A stretch of 11,363 nt of DNA from Methylothermaceae bacterium (GTDB taxonomy: Bacteria; Pseudomonadota; Gammaproteobacteria; Methylococcales; Methylothermaceae). The stretch spans positions 1 through 11,363 of the forward strand of contig JALVSV010000365.1 in assembly GCA_027024125.1 (NCBI GenBank), written 5' to 3'. Below the pieces are notes generated by a model. The model had not been told where the DNA came from. It made no database searches and worked only from the letters and a program-made list of their open reading frames with translations. Each line of letters opens with the position of its first letter. Position 1 is the first letter of the stretch. The position numbers were made by a program, and so were the translations under genes. This document shows positions 1-9,280 of the stretch, in pieces.

Positions 1-988
1 CGAAATAGTCAGCCAATGGCTGGCTGGCCGTCAGCACTTCGGCATCGTAAGGCTTGAGGCCATATTGGTCAATGAACCGATGGTACTTGGCTTCAGGAAG
101 CTCCGGCAATTCCTCTCGAACCTGATTGATGAAGTCGCTGCTGATCACCAGAGGCAACAGATCCGGATCGGGGAAATATCGGTAGTCATTGGCCTCCTCC
201 TTGGTGCGCATGGGGCGGGTCTCGTCCTTGTCGGCGTCGTAAAGACGGGTCTCCTGAACGACAGCGCCCCCGGACTCGAGCAACTCGATCTGACGCTCGA
301 TCTCGTAACTGATCGCCCGTTCCACGAAGCGGAAAGAGTTGACGTTCTTGATCTCGGCGCGGGTGCCGAATTTTTCTTCCCCTTTGGGACGCACCGACAC
401 GTTGGCATCACACCGGAACGAACCCTCCTGCATATTGCCGTCGCAGATACCAAGATACACCACCAGCTGATGCAGTTTTTTCATATACGCCACCGCCTCC
501 TCGGGCGAACGAAGATCCGGCTCGGACACGATCTCAAGCAACGGGGTACCAGCACGGTTGAGATCGATACCGGTCATTCCCTGAAAATCTTCGTGCAGGG
601 ATTTGCCCGCATCCTCTTCAAGATGGGCCCGGGTGATTCCAATGCGTTTTTCCTCGCCGCCGAGGTGAATCATCAGATGCCCCTTCCCGACTACCGGAAG
701 CTCGTACTGGCTGATCTGATAGCCCTTGGGAAGATCGGGATAAAAATAATTCTTGCGCGCGAATACGGATCTGGGGGTGATCTCAGCATCCACCGCGAGA
801 CCGAATTTCACCGCCATCCTCACCGCCGCTCCGTTGAGCACCGGCAGGACACCCGGCATCCCCAGGTCGATAGCACACGCCTGGGTGTTGGGGGGAGCTC
901 CATACGCCGTGGAAGCGCCGGAAAAGATCTTGGACTTGGTTTTGAGCTGGACGTGAATTTCCAAGCCGATGACAGGTTCCCATTCCAT
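1..988 (-). CDS. gatB: Aspartyl/glutamyl-tRNA amidotransferase subunit B (GatB), 3' end cut off by the window edge
   Basis: This is the kinase/tRNA-binding subunit of the cytoplasmic GatCAB complex. The complex phosphorylates the side-chain carboxylate of misacylated Glu-tRNA(Gln) or Asp-tRNA(Asn) and amidates it with ammonia from GatA. The minus frame is open from an ATG at 988-986 to the left edge (329 codons; the family is usually about 475-480). The N-terminus reads [15 protein letters not shown], with E10 and H12 at the positions of the GatB Mg/ATP-site residues. Further GatB signatures follow: [16 protein letters not shown] (about 81-96), HLEEDAGK (122-129), a [11 protein letters not shown] block, an ETRLYD stretch and [10 protein letters not shown]. 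The fragment ends in the linker [14 protein letters not shown] before the missing C-terminal YqeY-like tRNA-binding domain. A Shine-Dalgarno-like GAGGT lies 7 nt before the start. It is the last of three genes, 13 nt after gatA. Family identity is very secure; only the end is unseen. Confidence 0.97.
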   Translation of the reverse strand, partial: MEWEPVIGLEIHVQLKTKSKIFSGASTAYGAPPNTQACAIDLGMPGVLPVLNGAAVRMAVKFGLAVDAEITPRSVFARKNYFYPDLPKGYQISQYELPVVGKGHLMIHLGGEEKRIGITRAHLEEDAGKSLHEDFQGMTGIDLNRAGTPLLEIVSEPDLRSPEEAVAYMKKLHQLVVYLGICDGNMQEGSFRCDANVSVRPKGEEKFGTRAEIKNVNSFRFVERAISYEIERQIELLESGGAVVQETRLYDADKDETRPMRTKEEANDYRYFPDPDLLPLVISSDFINQVREELPELPEAKYHRFIDQYGLKPYDAEVLTASQPLADYF

Positions 989-1001
989 TGACTATACCTC
1001 G

Positions 1002-2453
1002 TTATGCAAATGCTTCAGGAATCTTTCGATGCCAATCGGTCACCTGCTGATAGCGGTGGGCGACGTTGAGCAACCTGGCCTCGCCGAAATAACCCCCAAT
1101 CAACTGCAGCCCCACGGGCTTGCCGTCGATGAAACCGGCCGGTATCGACATCCCGGGCAGGCCTGCAAGATTGACGGCGATGGTGTAGATGTCCGACAAA
1201 TACATGGAGATGGGATCGCCGGTCTTTTCCCCGATTCCAAATGCCGGTGTGGGGGTGGTGGGGCCAAGTATCACGTCCACATCCTCGAAAACCTGCTTGA
1301 AATCGTCGGCGATCAGCCGCCTGACCTTCTGAGCCTTCAGGTAATAGGCATCGTAGTAGCCGGCCGACAGGGCATAGGTACCAATCAGAATACGGCGCTT
1401 CACTTCGGCACCAAACCCCTCGCCCCGGGTCCGCATGTAGAGGTCCTCCAGATCTCTGGGGTCCTCACAACGGTACCCGTAGCGGACACCATCATAACGG
1501 GCCAGGTTGGAGGAGCATTCCGATGGTGCGATGACATAATAGGCAGGCACCGAAAGACCGATGTTTGGCAATGAGACTTCCTTAAACTCCACACCCAGCT
1601 TGCGATATTCGTTCATCGCAGCATCGAGCACCGCGGCCATCCGTTGATCGAGATCGCTGAAGAACTCACTGGGCAAACCAATCCTCAGTCCTTCCAGAGA
1701 ATCATTCAAGGCAGCCGAATAATCGGGCACTGGCTGGTCTACGCTGGTGGAATCACGTGCGTCGAACCCAGCCATAGCCTGCAGCAGCAGGGCACAGTCT
1801 TCAGCGCTACGGGCCATGGGACCTCCCTGATCCAGGCTGGAAGCGAAGGCGATCATGCCCCAACGCGACACTCTGCCATAGGTGGGTTTGACTCCGGTGA
1901 TGCCACAGAAGGCGGCTGGCTGGCGTATGGAGCCACCGGTGTCGGTACCGGTGGCAGCCGGGGCCAGACCTGCGGCAACCGCCGCAGCCGACCCACCTGA
2001 AGAACCACCCGGAACACAATCCAGGTCCCAGGGATTTTTAACTGGACCATAAAAGCTGGTTTCATTGGAGGAACCCATGGCGAACTCGTCCATGTTGAGC
2101 TTGCCGAGCAATGCGGTTCCCGCATCCTGCAGTTTGGTCACCACCGTAGCATCATAGGGCGCGGGAAAATTGTCGAGCATCCTGGAACCACAGGAAGTCT
2201 TGATATCCTGAGTGCAAAAGATATCTTTCTGGCCAATGGGGAGACCACTCAAGGGACCACCCTCTCCCTTGGCCAACCGGTCATCTGCAGCATCCGCTGC
2301 AGCCAGTGCACGCTCCCTGCTGACAGTGACGAAAGCATTCAGGGTACCGTTGTACCAATCGATTCTGTCCAGGAAATGTTGCACCAGTTCCCGGCTGGAA
2401 TATTCCCGGGCTTTGAGCCCCGCAGCCAGTTCGGCAAGAGTCTTGGTATGCAT
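1002..2453 (-). CDS. gatA: Aspartyl/glutamyl-tRNA amidotransferase subunit A (GatA)
   Basis: GatA is the glutaminase subunit of GatCAB. It hydrolyses glutamine and channels ammonia to GatB for transamidation of mischarged tRNA. The protein is 483 residues, the normal family length, and carries the complete amidase-signature active site: K76 in PIGQKDIF, the Gly/Ser-rich loop GGSSGGS (149-155, cis-Ser S151) and the nucleophile S175 in [10 protein letters not shown]. These lie exactly 3 residues before the usual K79/S154/S178 numbering. The N-terminal helices ([19 protein letters not shown]) match GatA, and the C-terminal part contains [10 protein letters not shown] and [13 protein letters not shown]. 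The ATG start is supported by an AAGG 6 nt upstream. The gene lies 39 nt downstream of gatC and 13 nt upstream of gatB, in the same operon. No catalytic residue is missing. Confidence 0.98.
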   Translation of the reverse strand: MHTKTLAELAAGLKAREYSSRELVQHFLDRIDWYNGTLNAFVTVSRERALAAADAADDRLAKGEGGPLSGLPIGQKDIFCTQDIKTSCGSRMLDNFPAPYDATVVTKLQDAGTALLGKLNMDEFAMGSSNETSFYGPVKNPWDLDCVPGGSSGGSAAAVAAGLAPAATGTDTGGSIRQPAAFCGITGVKPTYGRVSRWGMIAFASSLDQGGPMARSAEDCALLLQAMAGFDARDSTSVDQPVPDYSAALNDSLEGLRIGLPSEFFSDLDQRMAAVLDAAMNEYRKLGVEFKEVSLPNIGLSVPAYYVIAPSECSSNLARYDGVRYGYRCEDPRDLEDLYMRTRGEGFGAEVKRRILIGTYALSAGYYDAYYLKAQKVRRLIADDFKQVFEDVDVILGPTTPTPAFGIGEKTGDPISMYLSDIYTIAVNLAGLPGMSIPAGFIDGKPVGLQLIGGYFGEARLLNVAHRYQQVTDWHRKIPEAFA

Positions 2454-2492
2454 GACTAACCTTGAAGTGAAGTTCGTTGAAACTGAATGAAT

Positions 2493-2780
2493 TTATTCGA
2501 TGACCTGAGGAACCAGGTACAGGCCTGCCTCCACCGCCGGGGCGATGGCCTGGAATCGCTCCCGCTGGTTTGCTTCGGTCACTTCATCCGGGCGCAAACG
2601 CTGGGGCAGGTCCAATGGGTGGGCCATCGGTTCCACTTCACTGGTGTCCACACTGCTCATCTGGGCGACAAAATCCAAAATACCGGATAAATCCTGGGCA
2701 TAGCTTTCAGCCTCATTTTCGTCTATTCTTATCCGAGCCAGAGTGGCTATCTTCAACACCTCATCGATCGTTAACGACAT
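2493..2780 (-). CDS. gatC: Aspartyl/glutamyl-tRNA amidotransferase subunit C (GatC)
   Basis: This 95-residue protein is the small GatC subunit, which wraps around the GatA-GatB interface and stabilises the amidotransferase. Recognisable features are the N-terminal helix pattern (VLKIATLARIRIDENEAESYAQDL), the central SGILDFVAQMSSVDTSEVEPMAHP segment, where the PMAHP-type turn is conserved, and the LRPDEV motif. Length is typical of the family. The ATG is preceded by a strong AAGGAGA 5 nt upstream. It is the first gene of the minus-strand gatCAB operon and is divergent from mreB. Presence of the whole complex implies that the organism makes Gln-tRNA(Gln) and/or Asn-tRNA(Asn) indirectly; which one cannot be decided from this window. 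Confidence 0.97.
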   Translation of the reverse strand: MSLTIDEVLKIATLARIRIDENEAESYAQDLSGILDFVAQMSSVDTSEVEPMAHPLDLPQRLRPDEVTEANQRERFQAIAPAVEAGLYLVPQVIE

Positions 2781-3953
<1,173 letters not shown>

Positions 3954-3970
3954 ATTCCACCATTATTTCC

Positions 3971-3977
3971 AGGGAGG
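3971..3977 (+). promoter_or_regulatory. Strong ribosome binding site that decides the mreC start
   Basis: AGGGAGG is an excellent Shine-Dalgarno match in the 31-nt mreB-mreC gap. It ends 7 nt before the ATC at 3985, which is ideal initiation spacing. It is 55 nt from the next conventional candidate start, the TTG at 4033, too far to serve it. It is the main evidence for an ATC-initiated mreC. Confidence 0.75.
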
Positions 3978-3984
3978 ACTCCCC

Positions 3985-4863
3985 ATCAAACTGATCTTCG
4001 CCCAGGGCCCTTCGCTCAATACCCGTCTGGCCTTGTGTCTGCTGTTTTCCTGCGCCCTGATGGTCACCGACCATCATCGCCGGCTAACCTGGATACACAA
4101 GGCCCTTTCCCTGGCGGTCTATCCGGTCCAGTGGCTGGCTGCATCGCCGATCGACATGGGCAACGCCCTGGTGGACACATTCAAAACCCGCAGTCTCTTA
4201 CAGGCCGAGAACCATCGTCTCCAAATGGAAGTATCGCAATTGAAACAGCGCACTCTCAAATATGAGGCACTGCGCAAGGAAAATGATCGCCTGCGGGCCT
4301 TCCTGGACAATTCTTTCAAATTGGGCGAACAAATGCTGGTGGCCGAACTGGTTTCGGTCAACCTGGCTCCATTCGAACATCTGGTTTTGGTCAACAAGGG
4401 TAGTCATTTCGGGGTCCATGTAGGACAGCCGGTACTCAGTGTGGATGGCGTCGTAGGTCAAGTCATCCGGGTTTCCCCCGCCAATGCTGAGATCCTGCTG
4501 ATCACCGATCCCAGTCATGCCATCCCGGTTCAGGTCAACCGAAACGGACTACGGGCGATCGCCGTGGGCAGCGGCCGCCTGGATGAGCTGGAAGTTCCCA
4601 ACCTTCCCAACAATGCCGATATCCGGGCGGGGGATCTATTGGTGACTTCGGGACTGGGAGGGGTATTCCCGCAGGGCTATCCTGTCGCTGTGGTCACCGA
4701 GGTCAAATCCCGGGTTGGCAGACGCTTCGCCCTGATTACCGCCAAACCCAGCTCTGCATTGGATCGCATCCGGGAGGTATTGCTCACCTGGGGACAGAAG
4801 TCCCCGCAATCGTTCGTCCCGGCACCGGATCAGGGCATCCAACCAATGACAGATGAGCACTGA
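3985..4863 (+). CDS. mreC: Rod shape-determining protein MreC, probable ATC start
   Basis: MreC is a bitopic inner-membrane protein whose periplasmic domain contacts PBP2 and activates the RodA-PBP2 synthase. From the ATC at 3985 the product is 292 residues: a short cytoplasmic tail (KLIFAQGPSLNTR), a membrane helix (about 15-28), a periplasmic coiled coil (about 66-107, with ENHRLQMEVSQLKQ and ALRKENDRLRAFLD) and the beta-rich MreC domain (VNKGSHFGVHVGQPVLSVDG, VGQVIRV, DLLVTSGLGGVFPQGYPV). The N-terminus aligns with E. coli MreC MKPIFSRGPSLQIRL as I recall it, placing the initiator Met on the ATC. No ATG, GTG or TTG occurs in frame between the mreB stop and 4033. A TTG start at 4033 would remove 16 residues including the charged tail, and has no ribosome binding site. 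The C-terminus is short compared with the Pro-rich extension of E. coli MreC. The 3' end overlaps mreD by 11 nt. The family is certain; the start is inferred. Confidence 0.9.
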   Translation: MKLIFAQGPSLNTRLALCLLFSCALMVTDHHRRLTWIHKALSLAVYPVQWLAASPIDMGNALVDTFKTRSLLQAENHRLQMEVSQLKQRTLKYEALRKENDRLRAFLDNSFKLGEQMLVAELVSVNLAPFEHLVLVNKGSHFGVHVGQPVLSVDGVVGQVIRVSPANAEILLITDPSHAIPVQVNRNGLRAIAVGSGRLDELEVPNLPNNADIRAGDLLVTSGLGGVFPQGYPVAVVTEVKSRVGRRFALITAKPSSALDRIREVLLTWGQKSPQSFVPAPDQGIQPMTDEH

Positions 4864-5341
4864 TACCCGGCTCTATCTATCGATAGCACTCAGCCTGACT
4901 CTGGCGTTGGTCCTGTGCCTGTTGGCGTGGCCCACCTCCATCGCCATGTTCAATCCAGACTGGGTCCTGCTGGTCATGATGTATTGGTGCTTGACCAATC
5001 CCGAGCGTTTCGGAGTCGGGCTGGCATGGTTGACTGGTTTATGGGTCGACGCTGCAACGGGCCAACTGCTGGGGCAACATGGCTTGATCTATTCCCTGAT
5101 CGCCTATATCTGCGTCCGTTTCCATACTCATCTGCGAGTCTTCCCTCTACTCCAGCAACTGGCCTTTGTGTTGCTCTTTCTGCTTTTCTCTCAACTGGTG
5201 ATGTTCTTTATCGAAATTCTCCAGGGCAGACCTCCCTTCTCCTGGACCTACTGGCTACCTTCATTGACAGGAACTTTTGCCTGGCCACTCGTTCTGGCTG
5301 CTTGTAGTGCCTTGAAGTGGCGCCCACCGACACAGTACTGA
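4853..5341 (+). CDS. mreD: Rod shape-determining protein MreD
   Basis: MreD is a small polytopic inner-membrane component of the elongasome that associates with MreC and modulates its action on PBP2. The 162-residue product is almost entirely hydrophobic, with about five to six membrane segments: LYLSIALSLTLALVLCLLAW (7-26), a segment around WVLLVMMYW, GLAWLTGLWVDA, IYSLIAYICVRF, LAFVLLFLLFSQLVMFFIEI and a C-terminal LVLAACSAL. The NPERFGVGLAWLTGLWVD stretch resembles the conserved MreD core. The ATG overlaps the end of mreC by 11 nt, has no strong ribosome binding site and is probably translated by coupling. The stop lies 2 nt before the chosen mrdA ATG. Both length and context (between mreC and the PBP2 gene) support the call. 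Confidence 0.95.
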   Translation: MSTDTRLYLSIALSLTLALVLCLLAWPTSIAMFNPDWVLLVMMYWCLTNPERFGVGLAWLTGLWVDAATGQLLGQHGLIYSLIAYICVRFHTHLRVFPLLQQLAFVLLFLLFSQLVMFFIEILQGRPPFSWTYWLPSLTGTFAWPLVLAACSALKWRPPTQY

Positions 5342-5343
5342 CC

Positions 5344-7179
5344 ATGCCTCCCTTCCGTCTTAAAGACGCCGTTCACGAGAACCGCCTGATCGTCAACCGG
5401 ATCACTGCGGCTTCGGCATTCGTCATCCTGTTGACTGCAGGCCTGATCGCCAGGCTGGTGTTTCTTCAGGTATTCGGGCATGAATACTACACCATGCTTG
5501 CCCATGACAACCGGGTCAAGATCTCCCCTCTCCCTCCGACACGTGGACTGATCTACGACCGCAACGGATTGTTGGTGGCCGAAAACGTTTCGGTCTATAC
5601 CCTTGAGATCGTACCGGAACAGGTCGAAGACCTGGAAGATACCCTCCAGCGCCTGCAAGCCTTCTTGACCATTGATGAAGATGAAATCAGCCGTTTCAAC
5701 AAGCTGATGAAACGCAACAAGCGATTTGAAAGCATTCCACTCAAATTACGCCTAACCGACGGGGAAGTGGCAAGGTTCGCGGTCAAGAGGCCGTTCTTCC
5801 ATGGCGTCGACATTCACGCCCGGCTGGTACGCCATTATCCGTATGGCGCCCTGGTCTCTCATGTCGTGGGATATGTGGGCAGCATCAACGAACGGGAGTT
5901 GAAACGGCTCAACGTTGCCGAATACCGTGGCACCACTCACGTTGGCAAGGTGGGTGTCGAACACTCCTATGAAGCGATTCTCCACGGTCACACAGGTTAT
6001 GCTGAAATCGAAACAAACGCCCGGGGACGGGAATTGAGGGTACTCAAGGAAACCCCGCCGCAACCTGGAGCCGATCTGCATCTGACCCTCGACATCGAAT
6101 TACAGAAAATTGCCTATCAGGGCCTGGGTGAACACAATGGCGCTGTGGTTGCCATCGAGCCTTCTTCGGGCGATGTCCTGGTTCTGGCCAGCAAACCGGG
6201 ATTCGATCCCAACGATTTCGTCTATGGCATCAGCGGGAAGGAGTACAGGGCGTTGCAGACCTCGCCCGACCGCCCCCTGTTCGACCGCACCTTGCGTGGA
6301 CGCTATCCTCCGGGATCCACCATCAAGCCCTTCATCGGGTTGGCGGGCCTCGAGTACGGGGTACGAGACAGCCATACGGAAACCTATTGCCCCGGTTTCT
6401 ATCAGCTCCCCGGGGTTTCCCACCGTTACCGCGACTGGAAAAGATGGGGACATGGCCACGTCGATCTCGCCATGGCCATCGTTCAGTCCTGTGATGTGTA
6501 TTTCTACGACCTCGCCCACGACCTGGGAATCGACCGGATACACGATTTTCTGCATCAATTCGGATTTGGCCAGCGCACTGGCATCGACATCTCTGGGGAA
6601 AAATCCGGATTACTGCCCTCACGCGCATGGAAACGTCGCGCTCGCAAACAACCCTGGTATCCCGGTGAGACCCTGATCACCGGCATCGGCCAGGGATTTC
6701 TCCAGGTGACACCGCTACAATTGGCCCGATCCGTGGCCATACTGGCCAATCGCGGAACCCTCATCTCCCCCCATGTGGCTGCCTACACCGTGAGCGGGGG
6801 AAAATCGGTCCCCTGGGGCAAGGCCGAAACGCAAGAAAAGATCAAACTCTCCCCACGAAACCTGCAGACCATCATCGATGCCATGATTGCAGTGGTTCAC
6901 AGCCCACGTGGTACTGCCCGCCGTATCGGGCAGGGGATCGAATTCAAAATTGCCGGCAAAACCGGAACGGCTCAGGTATTCACTGTCAAACAGGAGGAAG
7001 AGTATCGGGCGGAAAAACTGGCCAAGAAACTGCATGATCACGCCCTGTTCATCGCCTTCGCCCCTGCAGACGATCCCAAGATCGCTGTGGCGGTGATTGC
7101 CGAACACGCAGGCCACGGCGGCTCGGTGGCCGCCCCGATTGCTCGACGAATCATCGAGAAATATCTGGAGCAACCATGA
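5344..7179 (+). CDS. mrdA: Peptidoglycan D,D-transpeptidase MrdA (penicillin-binding protein 2)
   Basis: PBP2 is the class B transpeptidase that cross-links new glycan strands made by RodA during side-wall elongation. From the ATG at 5344 it has 611 residues: a cytoplasmic tail, one membrane anchor (about 23-44, ITAASAFVILLTAGLIARLV), the pedestal/dimerisation domain (LPPTRGLIYDRNG, YPYGALVSHVVGYVG, GKVGVEHSYE) and the C-terminal transpeptidase. Active-site motifs are complete: STIK (nucleophile S325, K328), SCD at 382-384 (PBP2 proteins carry SxD here) and KTGT at 539-542. The E. coli enzyme uses Ser330, so length and spacing agree. A GTG at 5317 would add nine residues inside mreD; I prefer the ATG because it aligns better with known N-termini and directly follows the mreD stop. 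Neither has a ribosome binding site, so coupling to mreD is likely. The stop overlaps rodA (ATGA). Confidence 0.97.
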   Translation: MPPFRLKDAVHENRLIVNRITAASAFVILLTAGLIARLVFLQVFGHEYYTMLAHDNRVKISPLPPTRGLIYDRNGLLVAENVSVYTLEIVPEQVEDLEDTLQRLQAFLTIDEDEISRFNKLMKRNKRFESIPLKLRLTDGEVARFAVKRPFFHGVDIHARLVRHYPYGALVSHVVGYVGSINERELKRLNVAEYRGTTHVGKVGVEHSYEAILHGHTGYAEIETNARGRELRVLKETPPQPGADLHLTLDIELQKIAYQGLGEHNGAVVAIEPSSGDVLVLASKPGFDPNDFVYGISGKEYRALQTSPDRPLFDRTLRGRYPPGSTIKPFIGLAGLEYGVRDSHTETYCPGFYQLPGVSHRYRDWKRWGHGHVDLAMAIVQSCDVYFYDLAHDLGIDRIHDFLHQFGFGQRTGIDISGEKSGLLPSRAWKRRARKQPWYPGETLITGIGQGFLQVTPLQLARSVAILANRGTLISPHVAAYTVSGGKSVPWGKAETQEKIKLSPRNLQTIIDAMIAVVHSPRGTARRIGQGIEFKIAGKTGTAQVFTVKQEEEYRAEKLAKKLHDHALFIAFAPADDPKIAVAVIAEHAGHGGSVAAPIARRIIEKYLEQP

Positions 7180-8294
7180 TCGCCAGCGTACCTCATTTGT
7201 CCTCACGTCCCCAAAGCCTGTGGCAACGTATTCACCTCGATCCGGTCCTGCTCAGCGGACTGGTGATATTGGCAGGTATCGGCCTGCTGGTGCTGTACAG
7301 CGCGGCGGATGGCAATATGGTCATGGTTTATAAACAAGGGATCAGGCTGGGAATCGCCTTTGGGATCATGGGGCTGATCGCCCAAATTCACCCCCGCACT
7401 TTCTACCGCTGGGCCCCTTATTTCTATGCTGGAGGAATCATTCTCCTCATTGCGGTACTGGTACTGGGAGACATCGGTAAGGGCGCCCAGCGTTGGCTCG
7501 ATCTTGGAATCATTCGTTTCCAACCATCGGAATTCGTCAAGATCTTCACGCCCATGCTGGTGGCAAGATTCCTGTCACAAAATCCTCTACCGCCACAAAT
7601 GAAAACCATCGCCCTGGCCGGTGGCTGGATCCTTCTCCCCACTCTGCTGATTGCAAAACAACCGGACCTTGGTACCGCGCTGCTGGTGGCCAGCGCCGGT
7701 TTCGCAGTGCTGTTTTTTGCCGGGATTCCCTGGCGGCTTCTGGGAATACTGGCGGCTGCAGGGCTGGCGGCAATGCCGGCTCTGTGGTTTCTCTTGCACG
7801 ACTATCAGCGAGATCGCCTGTTGATGTTCCTGAATCCGGAGCAGGATCCCCTTGGACGCGGTTACCACACCATTCAGGCCAAGATCGCCATCGGTTCCGG
7901 TGGGTTGTGGGGCAAGGGTTGGCTGGAGGGCACCCAATCCCACCTGGCATTCCTGCCCGAACCCCATACCGATTTCATCTTCGCCGTCTGGGCCGAGGAG
8001 TTTGGGCTGCTGGGCTGCATTGCCATGTTGATCCTGTATCTGGCCATCATTGCCCGCGGTTTTTTTATGGCCCTGCAGGCTCAGGATTCTTTCAGCCGCT
8101 TGTTCGGGGCGGGCCTGTCACTGACCTTTTTCGTTTATGTATTCGTCAACATCGGCATGGTCATAGGAATATTGCCTGTGGTCGGCGTTCCCCTGCCATT
8201 GGTCAGTTATGGCGGAACCTCCATGGTCACAGTGATGGCTGGCTTTGGTATCATGATGTCTCTTTATACTCACCGCAGACTGGTGCCTTCTTGA
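7176..8294 (+). CDS. rodA: Peptidoglycan glycosyltransferase RodA (SEDS family)
   Basis: RodA is the SEDS-family polymerase that links lipid II into glycan strands in the inner membrane and works as a pair with PBP2. The 372-residue protein has the usual length and about ten hydrophobic segments. SEDS signatures are present: GKGAQRWLDLG (101-111), FQPSEFVK (115-122), KQPDLGTALL (161-170), GWLEGTQSHLAFLPEPHTDFIF-type motif around 248-269 with the essential Asp at 266 (E. coli RodA D262), WAEEFGLLG (272-280) and LPLVSYGG near the C-terminus. The ATG overlaps the mrdA stop by 4 nt and has a TGGAG 5 nt upstream. Its own stop overlaps the next ATG by one base (TGATG). The synthase pair is thus tightly coupled in translation. 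Confidence 0.98.
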   Translation: MIASVPHLSSRPQSLWQRIHLDPVLLSGLVILAGIGLLVLYSAADGNMVMVYKQGIRLGIAFGIMGLIAQIHPRTFYRWAPYFYAGGIILLIAVLVLGDIGKGAQRWLDLGIIRFQPSEFVKIFTPMLVARFLSQNPLPPQMKTIALAGGWILLPTLLIAKQPDLGTALLVASAGFAVLFFAGIPWRLLGILAAAGLAAMPALWFLLHDYQRDRLLMFLNPEQDPLGRGYHTIQAKIAIGSGGLWGKGWLEGTQSHLAFLPEPHTDFIFAVWAEEFGLLGCIAMLILYLAIIARGFFMALQAQDSFSRLFGAGLSLTFFVYVFVNIGMVIGILPVVGVPLPLVSYGGTSMVTVMAGFGIMMSLYTHRRLVPS

Positions 8295-9280
8295 TGAACA
8301 CCCTCATCCGCCTTATTGCATTGCCATTGGTGATGGCCAGCGGTTGGGCCCCGGCGTTATCCCTGGATGAACACCCCAAGGCCCATCAATTTATCCAACA
8401 AATGGCGAAAACCCACGGTTTCGAGGTCGCCTATCTCACCGAGGTCCTGAACGATGCCCGGATCAAACAAAACATCCTCAAAGCCATCCAAAGACCTGCA
8501 GAGGCCAAACCCTGGTATCAGTACCGCAAGATCTTCCTGACCGAGCGCCGTATCGACGATGGCGTCAAGTTCTGGCAACGCCATCGTGAGATCCTCGACC
8601 AGGTACAGCAGAGTTACGGAGTCTCACCAGAAATCGTCGTTGCCATCCTGGGGGTAGAAACCCTGTACGGGGCCCGTACCGGTTCCTTCCGGGTGCTTGA
8701 CGCCCTCTCCACCCTGGCTTTCGGCTATCCAAAGCGCGCCGATTTCTTCCGCAGCGAACTGGAGCAGTTTCTCCTGCTCAGCCGCGAGGAGGATCTCGAC
8801 CCCCGTGTTCCGGAAGGATCCTATGCCGGGGCGATGGGATGGCCGCAGTTCATGCCCTCGAGCTACCGTCACTATGCCGCCGATTTCGACGGTGACGGCA
8901 AGCGTGACATCTGGAACAATCCTGGCGATGTCATCGCCAGCGTGGCCAACTACTTCTCCCGCCACGGCTGGAAGAAGGGTCAGCCTATCGCCTCACGCCT
9001 GCCCGAATCGGCCACCCCTTTCGCCGACAAAACCCTCAAGGCCAAATACACCCTGGGTGAATTGCAGGCCAACGGATTGAGTTCGTTGCCAAAGGAACAC
9101 GAGCCATCCCTTAAGGTCAATGTCATTTCGCTGGAGGGAGAAAACTCCCCGGAGAACTGGCTGGGCTTTGAGAATTTCTATGTCATCACCCGTTACAACC
9201 ATAGCCCCCTTTATGCGATGGCGGTGTATCAACTGAGCAAAGAAATCAAGCGACGCATGGACAAGATGGCGGCAGAATGA
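8294..9280 (+). CDS. mltB: Lytic murein transglycosylase B (MltB/SltB1 type), apparently soluble
   Basis: This family cleaves the MurNAc-GlcNAc bond of peptidoglycan, forming 1,6-anhydroMurNAc, and makes room for growth. The 328-residue product starts with a signal peptide (NTLIRLIALPLVMASGWAPA, cleavage probably after APA near residue 21). The catalytic glutamate is E122 in ILGVETLYG, matching E. coli MltB IGVETRWG. Also visible are the fold motifs VLDALSTLAF and GSYAGAMGWPQFMPSSYRHYA (about 176-195), and an EF-hand-like calcium loop DFDGDGKRD (198-206) as in Slt35. No lipobox cysteine occurs in the signal region, so the protein should be a soluble periplasmic enzyme like Pseudomonas SltB1 rather than an outer-membrane lipoprotein like E. 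coli MltB. The open frame extends far upstream inside rodA, but protein similarity begins at this ATG, which overlaps the rodA stop by 1 nt. The stop overlaps rlpA by 4 nt. Confidence 0.95.
   Translation: MNTLIRLIALPLVMASGWAPALSLDEHPKAHQFIQQMAKTHGFEVAYLTEVLNDARIKQNILKAIQRPAEAKPWYQYRKIFLTERRIDDGVKFWQRHREILDQVQQSYGVSPEIVVAILGVETLYGARTGSFRVLDALSTLAFGYPKRADFFRSELEQFLLLSREEDLDPRVPEGSYAGAMGWPQFMPSSYRHYAADFDGDGKRDIWNNPGDVIASVANYFSRHGWKKGQPIASRLPESATPFADKTLKAKYTLGELQANGLSSLPKEHEPSLKVNVISLEGENSPENWLGFENFYVITRYNHSPLYAMAVYQLSKEIKRRMDKMAAE

Noticed and set aside
65..991. 308-codon plus-strand open frame opposite gatB
   Set aside because: It is exactly antisense to gatB, whose minus-frame protein is unmistakable. 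The antisense translation has no recognisable domain; long antisense frames are common in GC-rich genes.
969..1574. 201-codon plus-strand frame opposite gatA
   Set aside because: It lies within the coding sequence of intact GatA and shows no protein family features.
3954..3984. Possible terminator or separate small gene in the mreB-mreC gap
   Set aside because: The 31-nt gap has no hairpin followed by a T-run and is explained by the mreC ribosome binding site.
5317..5343. GTG at 5317 as the mrdA start
   Set aside because: It would add nine residues overlapping mreD, has no ribosome binding site, and fits known PBP2 N-termini less well than the ATG at 5344. It cannot be fully excluded.
6487..6495. 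SCD in place of the SxN motif of PBP2, suspected active-site loss
   Set aside because: PBP2 proteins of this family normally carry SxD at this position (E. coli has SAD), so it is not a defect.
7493..8293. Open frame running 267 codons upstream of mltB through rodA, giving an apparent 595-residue protein
   Set aside because: The upstream part is the +1 frame of rodA and has low-complexity Arg/Gly/Pro/His composition. A proper signal peptide and family similarity begin at the ATG at 8294, so this is not a fusion.
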